Position numbers and translations under genes: made by a program. The notes under the pieces are model-generated. The model was not told the origin of the DNA. It did no database searches and saw only the letters and a list, made by a program, of their open reading frames with translations. A stretch of DNA of 26,266 nt from an uncultured Synergistaceae bacterium (GTDB lineage Bacteria > Synergistota > Synergistia > Synergistales > Dethiosulfovibrionaceae): NCBI GenBank assembly GCA_902489135.1, contig CABTYW010000024.1, positions 1 through 26,266 of the forward strand. The letters run 5' to 3'. Shown in pieces: positions 13,355-21,150 of this stretch (positions within the stretch are counted from its first letter, which is position 1; every line of letters begins with the position of its first letter).

Positions 13355-13710
13355 GTAACCGCACGACCGTCTTTGAGCAGCTCTACGCCGCGCTGTCCGG
13401 CGTACCCGGCCTGACCGGCGTGTTCGACGGCCAGGCGCCGGCGGATCAGGCCGGGCCATACCTTGTCATCGGGCAGTCGCAGGAACTAAGAGGCCGTCTG
13501 ATCAACGACAGCGAGCGCAAAATGTACGTGACCCTGCACATCTGGAGCAGCTACGGCGGCCGCGCCGAGATCGTCAGGCTCTGCGGCCTGGTCGAATCGG
13601 CCATGCCGCCGGATTACTGCTTCGACGACGCGCAGGTCATGAAAGACGATGCGTCGGGATGGCAGCACGGCGTCCTGACCTATCGAGTTTATTTTGAAAG
13701 AGGTCTTTAA
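13351..13710 (+). CDS. tail completion / terminator protein (DUF3168, gp17-like)
   Basis: 119 residues: TTVFEQLYAALSGVPGLTGV, YLVIGQSQELRG, YVTLHIWSSYGGRAEI and YRVYFERG. The paired patterns of a short N-terminal helix, an 'IG' strand and HIWS...G identify the DUF3168/gp17-like tail completion family, which caps the tail tube and docks it to the head. The start overlaps the preceding stop. It ends 2 bases before the major tail gene. Confidence 0.88.
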   Translation: MSNRTTVFEQLYAALSGVPGLTGVFDGQAPADQAGPYLVIGQSQELRGRLINDSERKMYVTLHIWSSYGGRAEIVRLCGLVESAMPPDYCFDDAQVMKDDASGWQHGVLTYRVYFERGL

Positions 13711-13712
13711 AC

Positions 13713-14138
13713 ATGTCTGATATTACGAAGCTTCCCGCAAAAAATTCCGAAGTTTTTGTCGAGATCGGGAACACTCCCACCAAACTGGTGTCCTGCACCG
13801 ACTGGGCGCTGAACTGCACGCGCAATACCATCGACATCAGCACCATCGGCACCGAGTGGAAGGAGTACCTACCCGGGCAGATCAGCGCCGACGGCAGCAC
13901 GAACCTGATCTTCGACCCCACGAACGACACCGTCGCTGCGGCGATCGAAAGCGCCATGTTTGACGGTACCAAGCTCAAGTTCCACGTCCGCCCCGCCGGG
14001 ACCGGCACCGGAAAAGTGGACTATACACTCGAAGCCTACGTCACCGGCTGGAACACCACCGCCGCAACCGAGGACGCCATCAAGGTAGCCGTTACCTTCC
14101 AGGGCGCCGGCCCCATCACCAAAGGCACGCAGGCGTAA
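13713..14138 (+). CDS. major tail (tube) protein
   Basis: 141 residues: VFVEIGNTPTKLVSCTDWAL, then STIGTEWKEYLPGQISADGSTN, FDPTNDTVAAAIESAMFDG and KVAVTFQGAGPIT. This is a beta-rich tail-tube pattern of the TP901-1/phage tail tube group; the 'G.S.....D......L......G' core is present. It polymerises around the tape measure. No Ig-like extension follows. Its place between the completion protein and the chaperone pair is standard. ATG 13713 follows AAAGAGG at a usable distance. Confidence 0.88.
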   Translation: MSDITKLPAKNSEVFVEIGNTPTKLVSCTDWALNCTRNTIDISTIGTEWKEYLPGQISADGSTNLIFDPTNDTVAAAIESAMFDGTKLKFHVRPAGTGTGKVDYTLEAYVTGWNTTAATEDAIKVAVTFQGAGPITKGTQA

Positions 14139-14141
14139 GCG

Positions 14142-14468
14142 ATGGAAATCAAACTCAACGGCAAAGGGTACGCCGTCCGCTATCCCATCAACAGTATCCG
14201 CCTGCTCGAGCGCCAGCTGGGGCGCTCGGTGTTCGGCATCTTCAAGGACATCGAAACCGGCAATGTGAGTTTCGACCTGATGGTCTCGGTGATCTGGGCG
14301 GGGATTATCCACAGCAACCACGCCCTGACAGTGGAAGCCGTATCGCAGTGGCTCGAGGCCGTGCATAACATTGCGGAAGTTTTTGCGGGCTGCGCAAGAG
14401 AATTTTCCGAAGCCTGCACGTTGCGCCTCGGAGTCTCTGATAAAGAGAGCGAACCCGAAAAAAACTAG
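14142..14468 (+). CDS. tail assembly chaperone, short form (gpG-like)
   Basis: 108 residues, predominantly helical: AVRYPINSIRLLERQLGRSV, IFKDIETGNVSFDLMVSVIWAGI and VSQWLEAVHNIAEVF. The pattern of small helical proteins between tail tube and tape measure fits the gpG/TAC group. These coat the tape measure before tube assembly and are absent from the virion. The last codons are GAA AAA AAC TAG, which form a -1 slippery site. A minor fraction of ribosomes should continue into the downstream frame to make the long GT form. Confidence 0.85.
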   Translation: MEIKLNGKGYAVRYPINSIRLLERQLGRSVFGIFKDIETGNVSFDLMVSVIWAGIIHSNHALTVEAVSQWLEAVHNIAEVFAGCAREFSEACTLRLGVSDKESEPEKN

Positions 14469-14487
14469 ATACTCCGGAGGGCCGGAG
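14459..14487 (+). promoter_or_regulatory. programmed -1 frameshift site: slippery heptamer plus hairpin
   Basis: The zero-frame reads A AAA AAC (14459-14465) directly before the TAG stop. Six bases further is a perfect 6-bp hairpin, CTCCGG (14472-14477) with CCGGAG (14482-14487), loop AGGG. GGAGG-like purine stretches inside it could also act as internal Shine-Dalgarno stimulators. Slipping back one base opens the frame that runs into the next ORF without a stop. Confidence 0.85.
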
Positions 14488-14791
14488 GCAGTACTGGCGA
14501 AACGTCATGTACCTTGCCTTCGGCCCTCTGGGGCTTAACTATGAAGACCTTTGGCAGGTCGATCTGGCGGACCTCGGCGATATGACGGAAGGCTGGAGGT
14601 ACCGCGAATATTTGGAGGCCAGAAAAGCCGCCCGCTTAGCGAAATGGATCCGCGTCATGGTCTGGGCGAAGAAAGCGCCGTCCGTCGATGATCTGGCAGG
14701 TATCTGGGACGATGGGCAGATCATGAGCAAGGAAGAGCAGTACCGTCGGATTGTTCAGAGGATGCGCGATAAGAGAAAGCCCCTTCAATAG
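14465..14791 (+). CDS. tail assembly chaperone, frameshift extension (T part of gpGT)
   Basis: Read in the -1 frame from 14465, the extension begins LDTPEGRRQYWRNVMYLAFG and continues LGLNYEDLWQVDLADLG to the stop at 14791. This gives a fusion of about 216 residues starting at 14142. An ATG at 14507 could allow separate start, but it lies inside the conserved region. The QYWRN and LGLNYEDLW parts resemble chaperone T domains that bind the tape measure. The C-terminal third (SKEEQYRRIVQRMRDKRK) is charged and helical. The extension is only needed in small amounts, as in lambda. A promoter for the next cassette overlaps its stop codon. Confidence 0.85.
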   Translation, partial: LDTPEGRRQYWRNVMYLAFGPLGLNYEDLWQVDLADLGDMTEGWRYREYLEARKAARLAKWIRVMVWAKKAPSVDDLAGIWDDGQIMSKEEQYRRIVQRMRDKRKPLQ

Positions 14792-14817
14792 ACATGCCCC
14801 TTCTCGCGGTGTATAAT
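14789..14817 (+). promoter_or_regulatory. sigma70-type promoter of the small-membrane-protein cassette
   Basis: TAGACA (14789-14794), a 17-base spacer and a perfect TATAAT (14812-14817). The -35 overlaps the stop codon of the chaperone extension. Transcription would start about 14824, just ahead of two small ORFs. A host-type promoter in the middle of tail genes is unusual. Confidence 0.75.
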
Positions 14818-14845
14818 AAAAACATTGAAGGGGGGCACGGCTCCG

Positions 14846-14956
14846 ATGCTGGGAACATCCGTAATCCCGAGCTTTATAATGTCGCCCATATTTGAACCGT
14901 TGGTTCTGGGAGCAGTCGCGTTAGTGACCTTGTACTATTACTGGAAGTATGATTGA
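14846..14956 (+). CDS. 36-residue single-span membrane peptide
   Basis: ATG 14846 follows AAGGGGGG (14828-14835) at 10 bases. The peptide starts MLGTSVIPSFIMSPIF and has one hydrophobic stretch (LVLGAVALVTLYYYW) ending KYD. It is too short for any recognised family and could be a small membrane toxin, an exclusion factor or a holin-like peptide. It lies directly after a strong promoter and before a second membrane protein, in a stretch poorer in GC than its neighbours, so it belongs to an inserted cassette rather than to tail assembly. Confidence 0.5.
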   Translation: MLGTSVIPSFIMSPIFEPLVLGAVALVTLYYYWKYD

Positions 14957-15001
14957 CAAAAAACGAAAAAGAGGCCACTTCTGAAAGGAGGGTGATGTTT
15001 T

Positions 15002-15235
15002 TTGGAAGTGTTTTTGATACTGGGACCTTTGTCGATTGTTTTGATTATTGCTACGGCGGTAATAGGTCTTATAATCTTTGAGTTTCAGGCATGGAAACGT
15101 CACCTGTACAGCGGGTGGCTGGATTTTATCTCTTCTCACGTTTTCGCCGTCCTGGTTCTCTGGGGGCTGTGGCACTTCGTCCCTTGGCTGTTCAGAACTT
15201 TGTTCTGGCTGCTGGGAGTGAAATTTAACAACTAA
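15002..15235 (+). CDS. two-span small membrane protein (moron candidate)
   Basis: 77 residues with two hydrophobic segments: VFLILGPLSIVLIIATAVIG (about 3-24) and VFAVLVLWGLWHFVPWLFRT (about 47-67). They are joined by a basic, aromatic loop (WKRHLYSGWLDF) and end in KFNN. The TTG start 15002 follows GGAGGG (14987-14992) at 9 bases. ATG 14995 opens only a 28-codon frame in another phase. No family is recognised. Two spans and small size fit holin-like or superinfection-exclusion proteins. Its separate promoter, terminator and lower GC suggest expression in the lysogen. Confidence 0.6.
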   Translation: MEVFLILGPLSIVLIIATAVIGLIIFEFQAWKRHLYSGWLDFISSHVFAVLVLWGLWHFVPWLFRTLFWLLGVKFNN

Positions 15236-15247
15236 AGGCGTTTTTGA

Positions 15248-15277
15248 GCCGCTTTCCCGCTGGGAAGCGGCTTTTTT
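15248..15277 (+). terminator. intrinsic terminator closing the membrane-protein cassette
   Basis: GCCGCTT (15248-15254) pairs with AAGCGGC (15265-15271), extended inward by a T-G and CC-GG pairs, and is followed by six Ts (15272-15277). It would isolate the cassette from the tape measure gene, which therefore needs read-through from the late operon. Confidence 0.85.
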
Positions 15278-15303
15278 GCGGACTTATGTCAGAAGGTGAT
15301 TTT

Positions 15304-18300
15304 ATGGCGACTCCCAAGTTGCAGATTATTATAGGGGCGGATATATCCAAGGCTGAACGCGAATTGAAGAGGCTTTCTTCCCGCATTAAAGGCATGGCGA
15401 AGGATTTGCAGGGTTTCGGCGCATCGATGACGCGCATGACGGCGCCGTTGGCCGGCTGGGGGACGGGCGCCGTTGCGGCTTCCCTCAAGATCCAGGCGGC
15501 AATGAAGACGATTCGCGCCGGTACGGGGGCCGCCGGCGACGCCCTCAAAGGGCTTAAAGCGGATTTCGAGGCCGTAGGCCGGCAAACTTCGGTCCCGCTC
15601 GACAAGGTAGCGGCGACGATCGCCGATCTGAACACCTATCTGGGACAGACGGGCAAGCCGCTCCGGAACATGGCCCTGTCCGTCTCCGAAGCGGCTCGCA
15701 TGGCCGGCGAGGATTCCAAGACTTTGGGCGTGGCTGTCGCTCAGGCCATGAACAACATGGGTGTGGCGGCTGCGGACGGCGTTGGTTTTATGGACAAACT
15801 GTTCCAAGCGTCCCAGAGCACCGGCGTTGGCATGACCGAGCTGGCCGAGAAGATAAGCAGGATGGGCGCTTCCATGCGCGCGGCCGGATTCAGCGCGGAG
15901 GAAAGCATGGCGCTGTTTGCGTCGTTCAACAAAGCAGGAGTCAATACCGAGCAGGTTGTCGGCGGTATCCGCAAGGCCATGGCCAAGATGGCCGAAGTTG
16001 GGGTGAACGATATTCCGGGTGCGCTGAGGCGCGCTGTCGAGTCGATCAAAAACACCGCCAGCGCCAGCGAAGCTACGAAGAAATCCATGGCGCTTTTCGG
16101 CCAGAAAGCCGGGCCGGATATGGCCGTTCTGATCCGCGAGGGCAAGCTGTCCATCGGCGAACTGACGGACCAGCTGCTGAAAAGCTCCGGCCTTATCGCT
16201 CAGACTGCCAAAGACACAGACGGAGCCGCTGAAAAGTGGAACAGGGCGAAGAACGCCATGACCCTGACGGCGCAGTTGCTGGGCGATTCACTGCTTTCTC
16301 TTGGCGAAGACTACGTCCTGCCCGCCATCGATTGGTTCAACAAATTGACGCCCTCCGCCAACAGGGCGGTTGCCGCGCTGGGCGCATGCGTGGTAGCGCT
16401 TGGCCCCCTGTCGTATCTTGCAGGGAGCATCATGTCGGCCGGCGGCGGCATGATCGGATTCCTGAGGGGCGGATATCTCGCTCTCAAAAATCTTGCGATG
16501 GTGACGCTGTCTACCAAGGGAGCGATGCTTCTGCTCGCCAGGGATATGGGCTTGACCGGCCGCGCTGCGGCCGTAACCGCGGCGTCCATGGTCAACGCCT
16601 GCGGCACGGCTGATAAATTAAGGATGGCGATGACGGGGCTGGGCGGCGTCCTGACCGGACCGACAGGTCTGTTGCTGGCTTTGGGCGCGGTAGCGGCCTA
16701 TCTTGCTTATGATTACATCAGTTCCAGCCGCAAAGCGCAGGCCGAAACGGAGGCGTTCAAGGCGGAGATCGACAAGCTCGCCCAGAGCGTTGCCTCGCTC
16801 TCAGACATGGAAATTGACATCAACATCGACAAGGCGGAGAAAAGAATTGCCGAACTGCAGCAGAAGATCGAAGCTAATTCAAAGAATTATAACCTATTGA
16901 AGAGCGCTGGCGGAGAGTGGGATGCCGTCGCTTCCACAGACATGCACGAACTCGAAAGTGAGAAAGAAAATTTAACCAGGCAACTGGAAGCACAGACAAA
17001 ATTCAAGGCAATCTATCAAGGCGAAACGACTTATAGAGATTATCGGCCAAAGATCCTCGCTCAACAGGCAGCCTTTACGGATGCACTAGGCAAAACGAAA
17101 TCTTCGAATGAAGCGCGCAAGTTGGCAAGCACCTACGTTGAAAGCATTAACAAACTTATTGGCGAGATCGATCCGGAATCGAAGGTTGCCCGTTATGCAA
17201 AAAGTATCCAGAGCCAGATTAACAGTGCTGCCACGACGTTTCGTCCACGCGGAACTGGATCGCCCTTTATTAGAACAAAAACCATCGACGACATGACCGA
17301 ACGTTTGCGTTGGCAGAACGCCAACGGTTTTTTGAACGATGACGATTACCTCAAGATTCTTCGGAGTCGTCTTGCCGTCCAGACCGGCGGCAAGGGCGCC
17401 GGCGCGTGGAACAAGGACGCGCGCTCCACCTATGACGAACTGCAGCGCCTCATGAAGGACTCCAGCGCGAAGAGTAACGAAGCCCTGCGCTGGCAGAACA
17501 GCGCTGGTTTTCTGAGCAACGCCGATTACGCCGACAAGCTTCAGTCGCGCCTGACCGGCCTGACCGGCGGCATGTCCGATGTGGCCAAGTGGGGCGACCA
17601 AGCAAGAGCGACCTTTGACGAGTTGCAACGTGTCATCGGCGAACAGGTTGCTCCAGCCATGGACACGCTCAAAGATCGCTTTGCGTCGGGGCAGATTACG
17701 TCAGGGGAGTACCAGGCTCAGTTACAGGCTCTGATGGAACAGTATGCCCAGTTTCCAGGTGTCACCGATAAGATCAGAGCGGCCATGGACGGCGCCAAGG
17801 AGAAAACTCTGTCTTTTGCCGAGAGCATGAAAGCCGCCATTGATGACGCAAAAGACGCCGTCGACGACCTGTCGGTGACCATGAGCACAGGGCTGGCCGA
17901 CAGCTTCGCCCGCGCTGTAGCCTACGGCGAGAATCTGGGCGACAGCCTGAAAAAACTCGGTCAGGACATCATCTACACCGTCATGAAGATGTGGATGCTG
18001 CAAAGCGTCACCCGCATGTTCGGCGGTCTTTTCGGCGGTGGAGGCGGGGGTGGTGGGACGCCTTCCATTCCGCTTGCCGGATGGGTCGCCAGCGGCACTA
18101 CTGCGGCCAAGGGGCGGGCTTTCAATCTCGGAGGTTCGTTGATTCCCTTTGCCGATGGCGGCATCGTCAAATCTCCCACCTTGTTCAAGTTTTCCAGCGG
18201 CACCGGTCTCATGGGCGAAGCGGGGCCCGAGGCTATCATGCCTCTGCGGCGCGACAGCCGTGGGCGTCTAGGCGTCAGTACCGAGGGGAACGCCCCCGGC

Positions 18301-18474
18301 GGCGTCTACGCACCGCAGTTCAACATTACAGTCTATAACGAAGGCGCCGGAAACATGAGCGATGAACAGGCCAAAGTTTTCGGAGAAAATTTCCGTGACG
18401 CCGTTGATGCCCGTGTCATGGAAAATATGGGTAAATTTCAGCGCATGGGCTATTTCAGAAATTCCTATGCGTAA
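15304..18474 (+). CDS. tail tape measure protein
   Basis: 1056 residues. It begins MATPKLQIIIGADISKAERE and contains the TP901-type tape measure domain (GRQTSVPLDKVAATIADLNT, ALSVSEAARMAGEDS, ISRMGASMRAAGFSAEES). Hydrophobic segments lie near residues 360-400 and 450-475. A helical region with two ~50-residue tandem repeats lies near 668-777. The lambda gpH-like C-terminus has FADGGIVKSPTLFKFSSG and LMGEAGPEAIMPLRRDSRGR, joined by a Gly-rich linker. It fixes tail length and may enter the host membrane on injection; at about 0.15 nm per residue the tail would be ~155-160 nm. ATG 15304 follows GAAGG at 7 bases. An in-frame ATG at 15286 is a less likely start. Confidence 0.95.
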   Translation: MATPKLQIIIGADISKAERELKRLSSRIKGMAKDLQGFGASMTRMTAPLAGWGTGAVAASLKIQAAMKTIRAGTGAAGDALKGLKADFEAVGRQTSVPLDKVAATIADLNTYLGQTGKPLRNMALSVSEAARMAGEDSKTLGVAVAQAMNNMGVAAADGVGFMDKLFQASQSTGVGMTELAEKISRMGASMRAAGFSAEESMALFASFNKAGVNTEQVVGGIRKAMAKMAEVGVNDIPGALRRAVESIKNTASASEATKKSMALFGQKAGPDMAVLIREGKLSIGELTDQLLKSSGLIAQTAKDTDGAAEKWNRAKNAMTLTAQLLGDSLLSLGEDYVLPAIDWFNKLTPSANRAVAALGACVVALGPLSYLAGSIMSAGGGMIGFLRGGYLALKNLAMVTLSTKGAMLLLARDMGLTGRAAAVTAASMVNACGTADKLRMAMTGLGGVLTGPTGLLLALGAVAAYLAYDYISSSRKAQAETEAFKAEIDKLAQSVASLSDMEIDINIDKAEKRIAELQQKIEANSKNYNLLKSAGGEWDAVASTDMHELESEKENLTRQLEAQTKFKAIYQGETTYRDYRPKILAQQAAFTDALGKTKSSNEARKLASTYVESINKLIGEIDPESKVARYAKSIQSQINSAATTFRPRGTGSPFIRTKTIDDMTERLRWQNANGFLNDDDYLKILRSRLAVQTGGKGAGAWNKDARSTYDELQRLMKDSSAKSNEALRWQNSAGFLSNADYADKLQSRLTGLTGGMSDVAKWGDQARATFDELQRVIGEQVAPAMDTLKDRFASGQITSGEYQAQLQALMEQYAQFPGVTDKIRAAMDGAKEKTLSFAESMKAAIDDAKDAVDDLSVTMSTGLADSFARAVAYGENLGDSLKKLGQDIIYTVMKMWMLQSVTRMFGGLFGGGGGGGGTPSIPLAGWVASGTTAAKGRAFNLGGSLIPFADGGIVKSPTLFKFSSGTGLMGEAGPEAIMPLRRDSRGRLGVSTEGNAPGGVYAPQFNITVYNEGAGNMSDEQAKVFGENFRDAVDARVMENMGKFQRMGYFRNSYA
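17305..17637 (+). repeat. tandem ~50-residue repeats within the tape measure
   Basis: Two copies begin at 17305 (LRWQNANGFLNDDDYLKILR) and 17485 (LRWQNSAGFLSNADYADKLQ), 180 bases apart. Each continues with SRL...TGG and ends Y/FDELQR. A weaker third copy may follow (FASGQITSGEYQAQLQAL). This looks like gene-internal duplication changing tail length. Confidence 0.75.
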
Positions 18475-18489
18475 AAGGAAGGCGGGAAC

Positions 18490-18828
18490 ATGGGCTACAA
18501 GACATTCACCCCTGTCATAGCCCCAACCAGCTATGACAACGCAGCTGAAATCAAAACGATCAATGTTGACTTCGGCGACGGATACTCGCAAGTAAGCGCA
18601 GACGGACTTAATGCAAAGAGGAACAAACTCAACGTTCGATGGTCAAACCTGCTTATTCCTCAATGCAAAAGCTTTGATGCATTTTTTGAAGCACAATACG
18701 CGCAGCCATTCTTCTGGAAAGCCCCACAAACTACAGTCTCCAAACTCTGGCGCTGTACATCGTGGAAAGCCAGCTACCACGAGACCATTACCGACTTCGA
18801 TGCGACCTTCGAGGAGGTGTTCGCATGA
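18490..18828 (+). CDS. minor tail protein, lambda gpM family
   Basis: 112 residues beginning GYKTFTPVIAPTSYDNAAEI and containing VDFGDGYSQVSADGLN, FDAFFEAQYAQPFFWKAP and the end WKASYHETITDFDATFEEVF. The FGDGYSQ pattern and terminal F.EVF match the phage_min_tail (gpM) family, a tail-tip component between tape measure and gpL. AAGGAAGG lies upstream. It overlaps the gpL-like gene by 4 bases, with the GAGGAGG for that gene in its last codons. GC is lower here than in the flanks. Confidence 0.88.
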   Translation: MGYKTFTPVIAPTSYDNAAEIKTINVDFGDGYSQVSADGLNAKRNKLNVRWSNLLIPQCKSFDAFFEAQYAQPFFWKAPQTTVSKLWRCTSWKASYHETITDFDATFEEVFA

Positions 18829-19541
18829 CAAACCTTCTCCAGCAAGAAGCTCAAAGCCTCTCGCCCTCGTCAATTATCAATCTTTTCACCCTCGACGCCA
18901 CCAACATCGGAGCCGGCGTGTACAACTTCTGTCCCGAAAAAGAACCCGACGGGACGTCTGTTTTATTCGGCGGCATCGAGTACCCATACCTAAACATTAA
19001 ATGCGAAGGCTTCGAGTGGAACAGCGACGGTGCCATGCCGCGCCCAAAACTCAGCGCCACGGCACTCAACGACAGCTTTTTCAGCCTCGTTGTCTCCACC
19101 AACGGAGCGCAGGGCGCGCTGCTTATCCGCAACCGCACGTTGGCGCGTTTCCTTGACGGGCATCCCGACGGAGGCAAAGATATTAAGTTCCCGTCGGATT
19201 TGTACATCATTGACCGCGTAACGCAGCTCACCAAAGCCGTTGTCGTTCTGGAGCTGCTCACGCCTCTTGACCTGCCGCGCGAAAAAATCCCCTCGCGCAT
19301 CGCCATGCGCGACACGTGCCCCTTTGTGTACCGACGGAGAGTAAACGGCGCGTGGCAGTACGACCAGACCGGCAACGCCTGCCCCTATGCGGGGACAAAG
19401 TGCTTCGACAAAAACGGCGTCGAAGTCGAAGCCGATAACGACGCCTGCGGACATACCGTGTCGGATTGCGTCAAGCGTTTCGGCACCCACCGTGCGTTGC
19501 CCTTCGGTGGCTTCCCCGGATTGGCGAGGAACCGCGCATGA
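18825..19541 (+). CDS. minor tail protein, lambda gpL family, probable Fe-S cluster
   Basis: 238 residues. The N-terminal part (LLQQEAQSLSPSSIINLFTL, GGIEYPYLNIKCEGFEWNSD, MPRPKLSATALND) matches the gpL family of tail-tip proteins. The C-terminal domain has Cys186, Cys193, Cys208 and Cys215 in a C-x6-C-x14-C-x6-C arrangement, like the Cys-rich domain of lambda gpL that binds a [4Fe-4S] cluster; Cys at TCPF is an extra. It bridges the tape measure and the J protein. The start overlaps the previous stop; GAGGAGG is 7 bases upstream. Confidence 0.9.
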   Translation: MTNLLQQEAQSLSPSSIINLFTLDATNIGAGVYNFCPEKEPDGTSVLFGGIEYPYLNIKCEGFEWNSDGAMPRPKLSATALNDSFFSLVVSTNGAQGALLIRNRTLARFLDGHPDGGKDIKFPSDLYIIDRVTQLTKAVVVLELLTPLDLPREKIPSRIAMRDTCPFVYRRRVNGAWQYDQTGNACPYAGTKCFDKNGVEVEADNDACGHTVSDCVKRFGTHRALPFGGFPGLARNRA

Positions 19542-20257
19542 TAACCCCTTTCGATATACTCTATCCCGATATAGCCAAACACATGGCCGCAGCCTATCCG
19601 CGTGAAGGCTGCGGCCTTATCGTTCACGGGGCCTTCATCCCCATTGAGAACACCGCCGAAGATAATGACGAGTTCGCCATGCCCGGGGATACCCTTCTTC
19701 GCTATCCCCACATCGAAGCCGTTATTCACAGCCACCCCGAAGGCCCCGATGCCCCGTCGGAAGCCGACATTCGCGGACAAATGAACATGAACGTCCCATG
19801 GGGGTTGTGCGTCGTCTCTTCAGATAAAGAAGTGTCCCGCCCGTGGTATTGGGGGACAGACGAGTTCACCCCGCCTTTTATCGGGCGCGAGTTTCGCCAT
19901 GGCCCCAGCGGCAGCGACGGACGCGGTGACTGTTACGCCCTTATCCGCGACTGGTACCGCCTTGAACGCGGCATCGTCCTGCCTGAGTTCCCGAGATCCG
20001 ACAACTGGTGGGAGAATGGACAAAACCTGTACGCCGAGCACTTCAAAGAAGCGGGTTTCAAGGAAATCCCGGCATCGGACGTGCGCGACGGCGATGTGTT
20101 TTTCATGAAAGTGTTAAGCGCCCGCGAGAACCATGCGGGCATCCTAACCGACAACTGTCAGCTCATTCTTCACCACCTGAGCGGACGCCTGAGCCGGAAG
20201 GAGCCCATGGGACGCTGGAACAAATTTATCGAAAGGTGGGTGAGGTATGAACCATGA
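19538..20257 (+). CDS. tail-tip peptidase, lambda gpK-like (JAMM metallopeptidase plus NlpC/P60)
   Basis: 239 residues with two domains. Residues 1-110 are a JAB/MPN+ metallopeptidase: PREGCGLIV (Glu), then IHSHPEGPDAPSEADI with the His-x-His...Ser-x-x-Asp set intact. Residues ~130-235 are an NlpC/P60 cysteine peptidase with Cys in SDGRGDCYALIRDWY and His in ENHAGILTD; a third polar residue is in LILHHLSG. In lambda gpK this peptidase is needed for tail assembly and probably cuts cell-wall peptides. All key residues are seen, so both domains look active. It overlaps both neighbours by 4 bases. Confidence 0.93.
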   Translation: MITPFDILYPDIAKHMAAAYPREGCGLIVHGAFIPIENTAEDNDEFAMPGDTLLRYPHIEAVIHSHPEGPDAPSEADIRGQMNMNVPWGLCVVSSDKEVSRPWYWGTDEFTPPFIGREFRHGPSGSDGRGDCYALIRDWYRLERGIVLPEFPRSDNWWENGQNLYAEHFKEAGFKEIPASDVRDGDVFFMKVLSARENHAGILTDNCQLILHHLSGRLSRKEPMGRWNKFIERWVRYEP

Positions 20258-21150
20258 TGCGTGAAGTTATTTTGCACGGCGCGCTGGGTATGAAATACGG
20301 CGAGCGCTACCGCGTTGACGTGAAAACCGTACAGGAAGCCGTGCACGCCCTGACCTGCCAAATCAAAGGGATGTACAGATCCATTTTAGACGGCGAGTTT
20401 CAAGTCATTGCCGACGAGGGCATGTACTTCGACGAGTCGGAAATCATGCTGGATCTCGGCGACGTCCAGCGGGTTCATATCGTCCCCGTGCCCGCAGGCT
20501 CCAAACGCGGCGGTGTCCTGAAAGTCATTCTCGGCATCGCCCTTATCGGCGTGGGATTTGCCATTGGAGCTGGAAATACCATCGGCGGCGGACTTCTGGC
20601 AGGCATGTCGGGCAAGAGCTTCCTCATGCTTGGAGCAGGCTTTCTGCTCAACGGCATCGGGCAGATGATGAGCCCCTCGCCCACGTTGGAGAGCCACGAA
20701 AAACCCAACGACCGCCCGTCCTACCTGTTCAGCTCCCCACTTAACATCGCCGAGGAAGGCAACTGCCTTCCCGTGGCCTACGGTTCTCCGTTCTGCTCAA
20801 CGCTGGTCGCTTCCAGCGGATATAACACCGAAGGCGTGGACCTGAGCCTCGACAACGTCACCGGGCTGAAAGCCGTTCCACGCCCGGGAAAGCTGAAAAT
20901 TTCATGGAACCCTGTTGCCGGCGCAGCCGATTATCTTCTTGAAAGCAAAGGGCCGGTAAATTGGACACTGAAATCGAAAACAACGGAGGTTTTGAAGTGG
21001 CCTCTTCCCGTGGGAGACTATGACCTGTCGATTATTGCGCGAAACGGAGAATTGAAATCGAAAAAAGCGACTACTCTGAAAGCATCGGTTACCGAAGCAT
21101 TTCCGGAGCGTCCCGATCATGACGGCGGAAGAGACGGGAGAGATGATTGA
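20254..21150 (+). CDS. tail assembly protein, lambda gpI family, with extra C-terminal FN3 domain
   Basis: 298 residues. Residues 1-80 are the ubiquitin-like N-domain (REVILHGALGMKYGERYRVD, SILDGEFQVIADE, RVHIVPVPAG). Then come Gly-rich hydrophobic segments (about 86-137: ALIGVGFAIGAGNTIGGGLL) and the NCLPVAYGSPF segment near 170-180, where lambda gpI (223 aa) ends shortly after. Residues ~202-281 add a fibronectin-III-like domain (PGKLKISWNPVAGAADYLLE, LPVGDYDLSIIARNG). Its role is inferred to be assembly of the J tip complex. The last 32 bases overlap the J gene. ATG 20254 or 20257 both fit. Confidence 0.88.
   Translation: MMREVILHGALGMKYGERYRVDVKTVQEAVHALTCQIKGMYRSILDGEFQVIADEGMYFDESEIMLDLGDVQRVHIVPVPAGSKRGGVLKVILGIALIGVGFAIGAGNTIGGGLLAGMSGKSFLMLGAGFLLNGIGQMMSPSPTLESHEKPNDRPSYLFSSPLNIAEEGNCLPVAYGSPFCSTLVASSGYNTEGVDLSLDNVTGLKAVPRPGKLKISWNPVAGAADYLLESKGPVNWTLKSKTTEVLKWPLPVGDYDLSIIARNGELKSKKATTLKASVTEAFPERPDHDGGRDGRDD

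Noticed and set aside
14995..15081. 28-codon frame from ATG 14995 (MFFGSVFDTG...)
   Set aside because: The start is too close to GGAGGG, and the overlapping TTG frame encodes a convincing two-span membrane protein.
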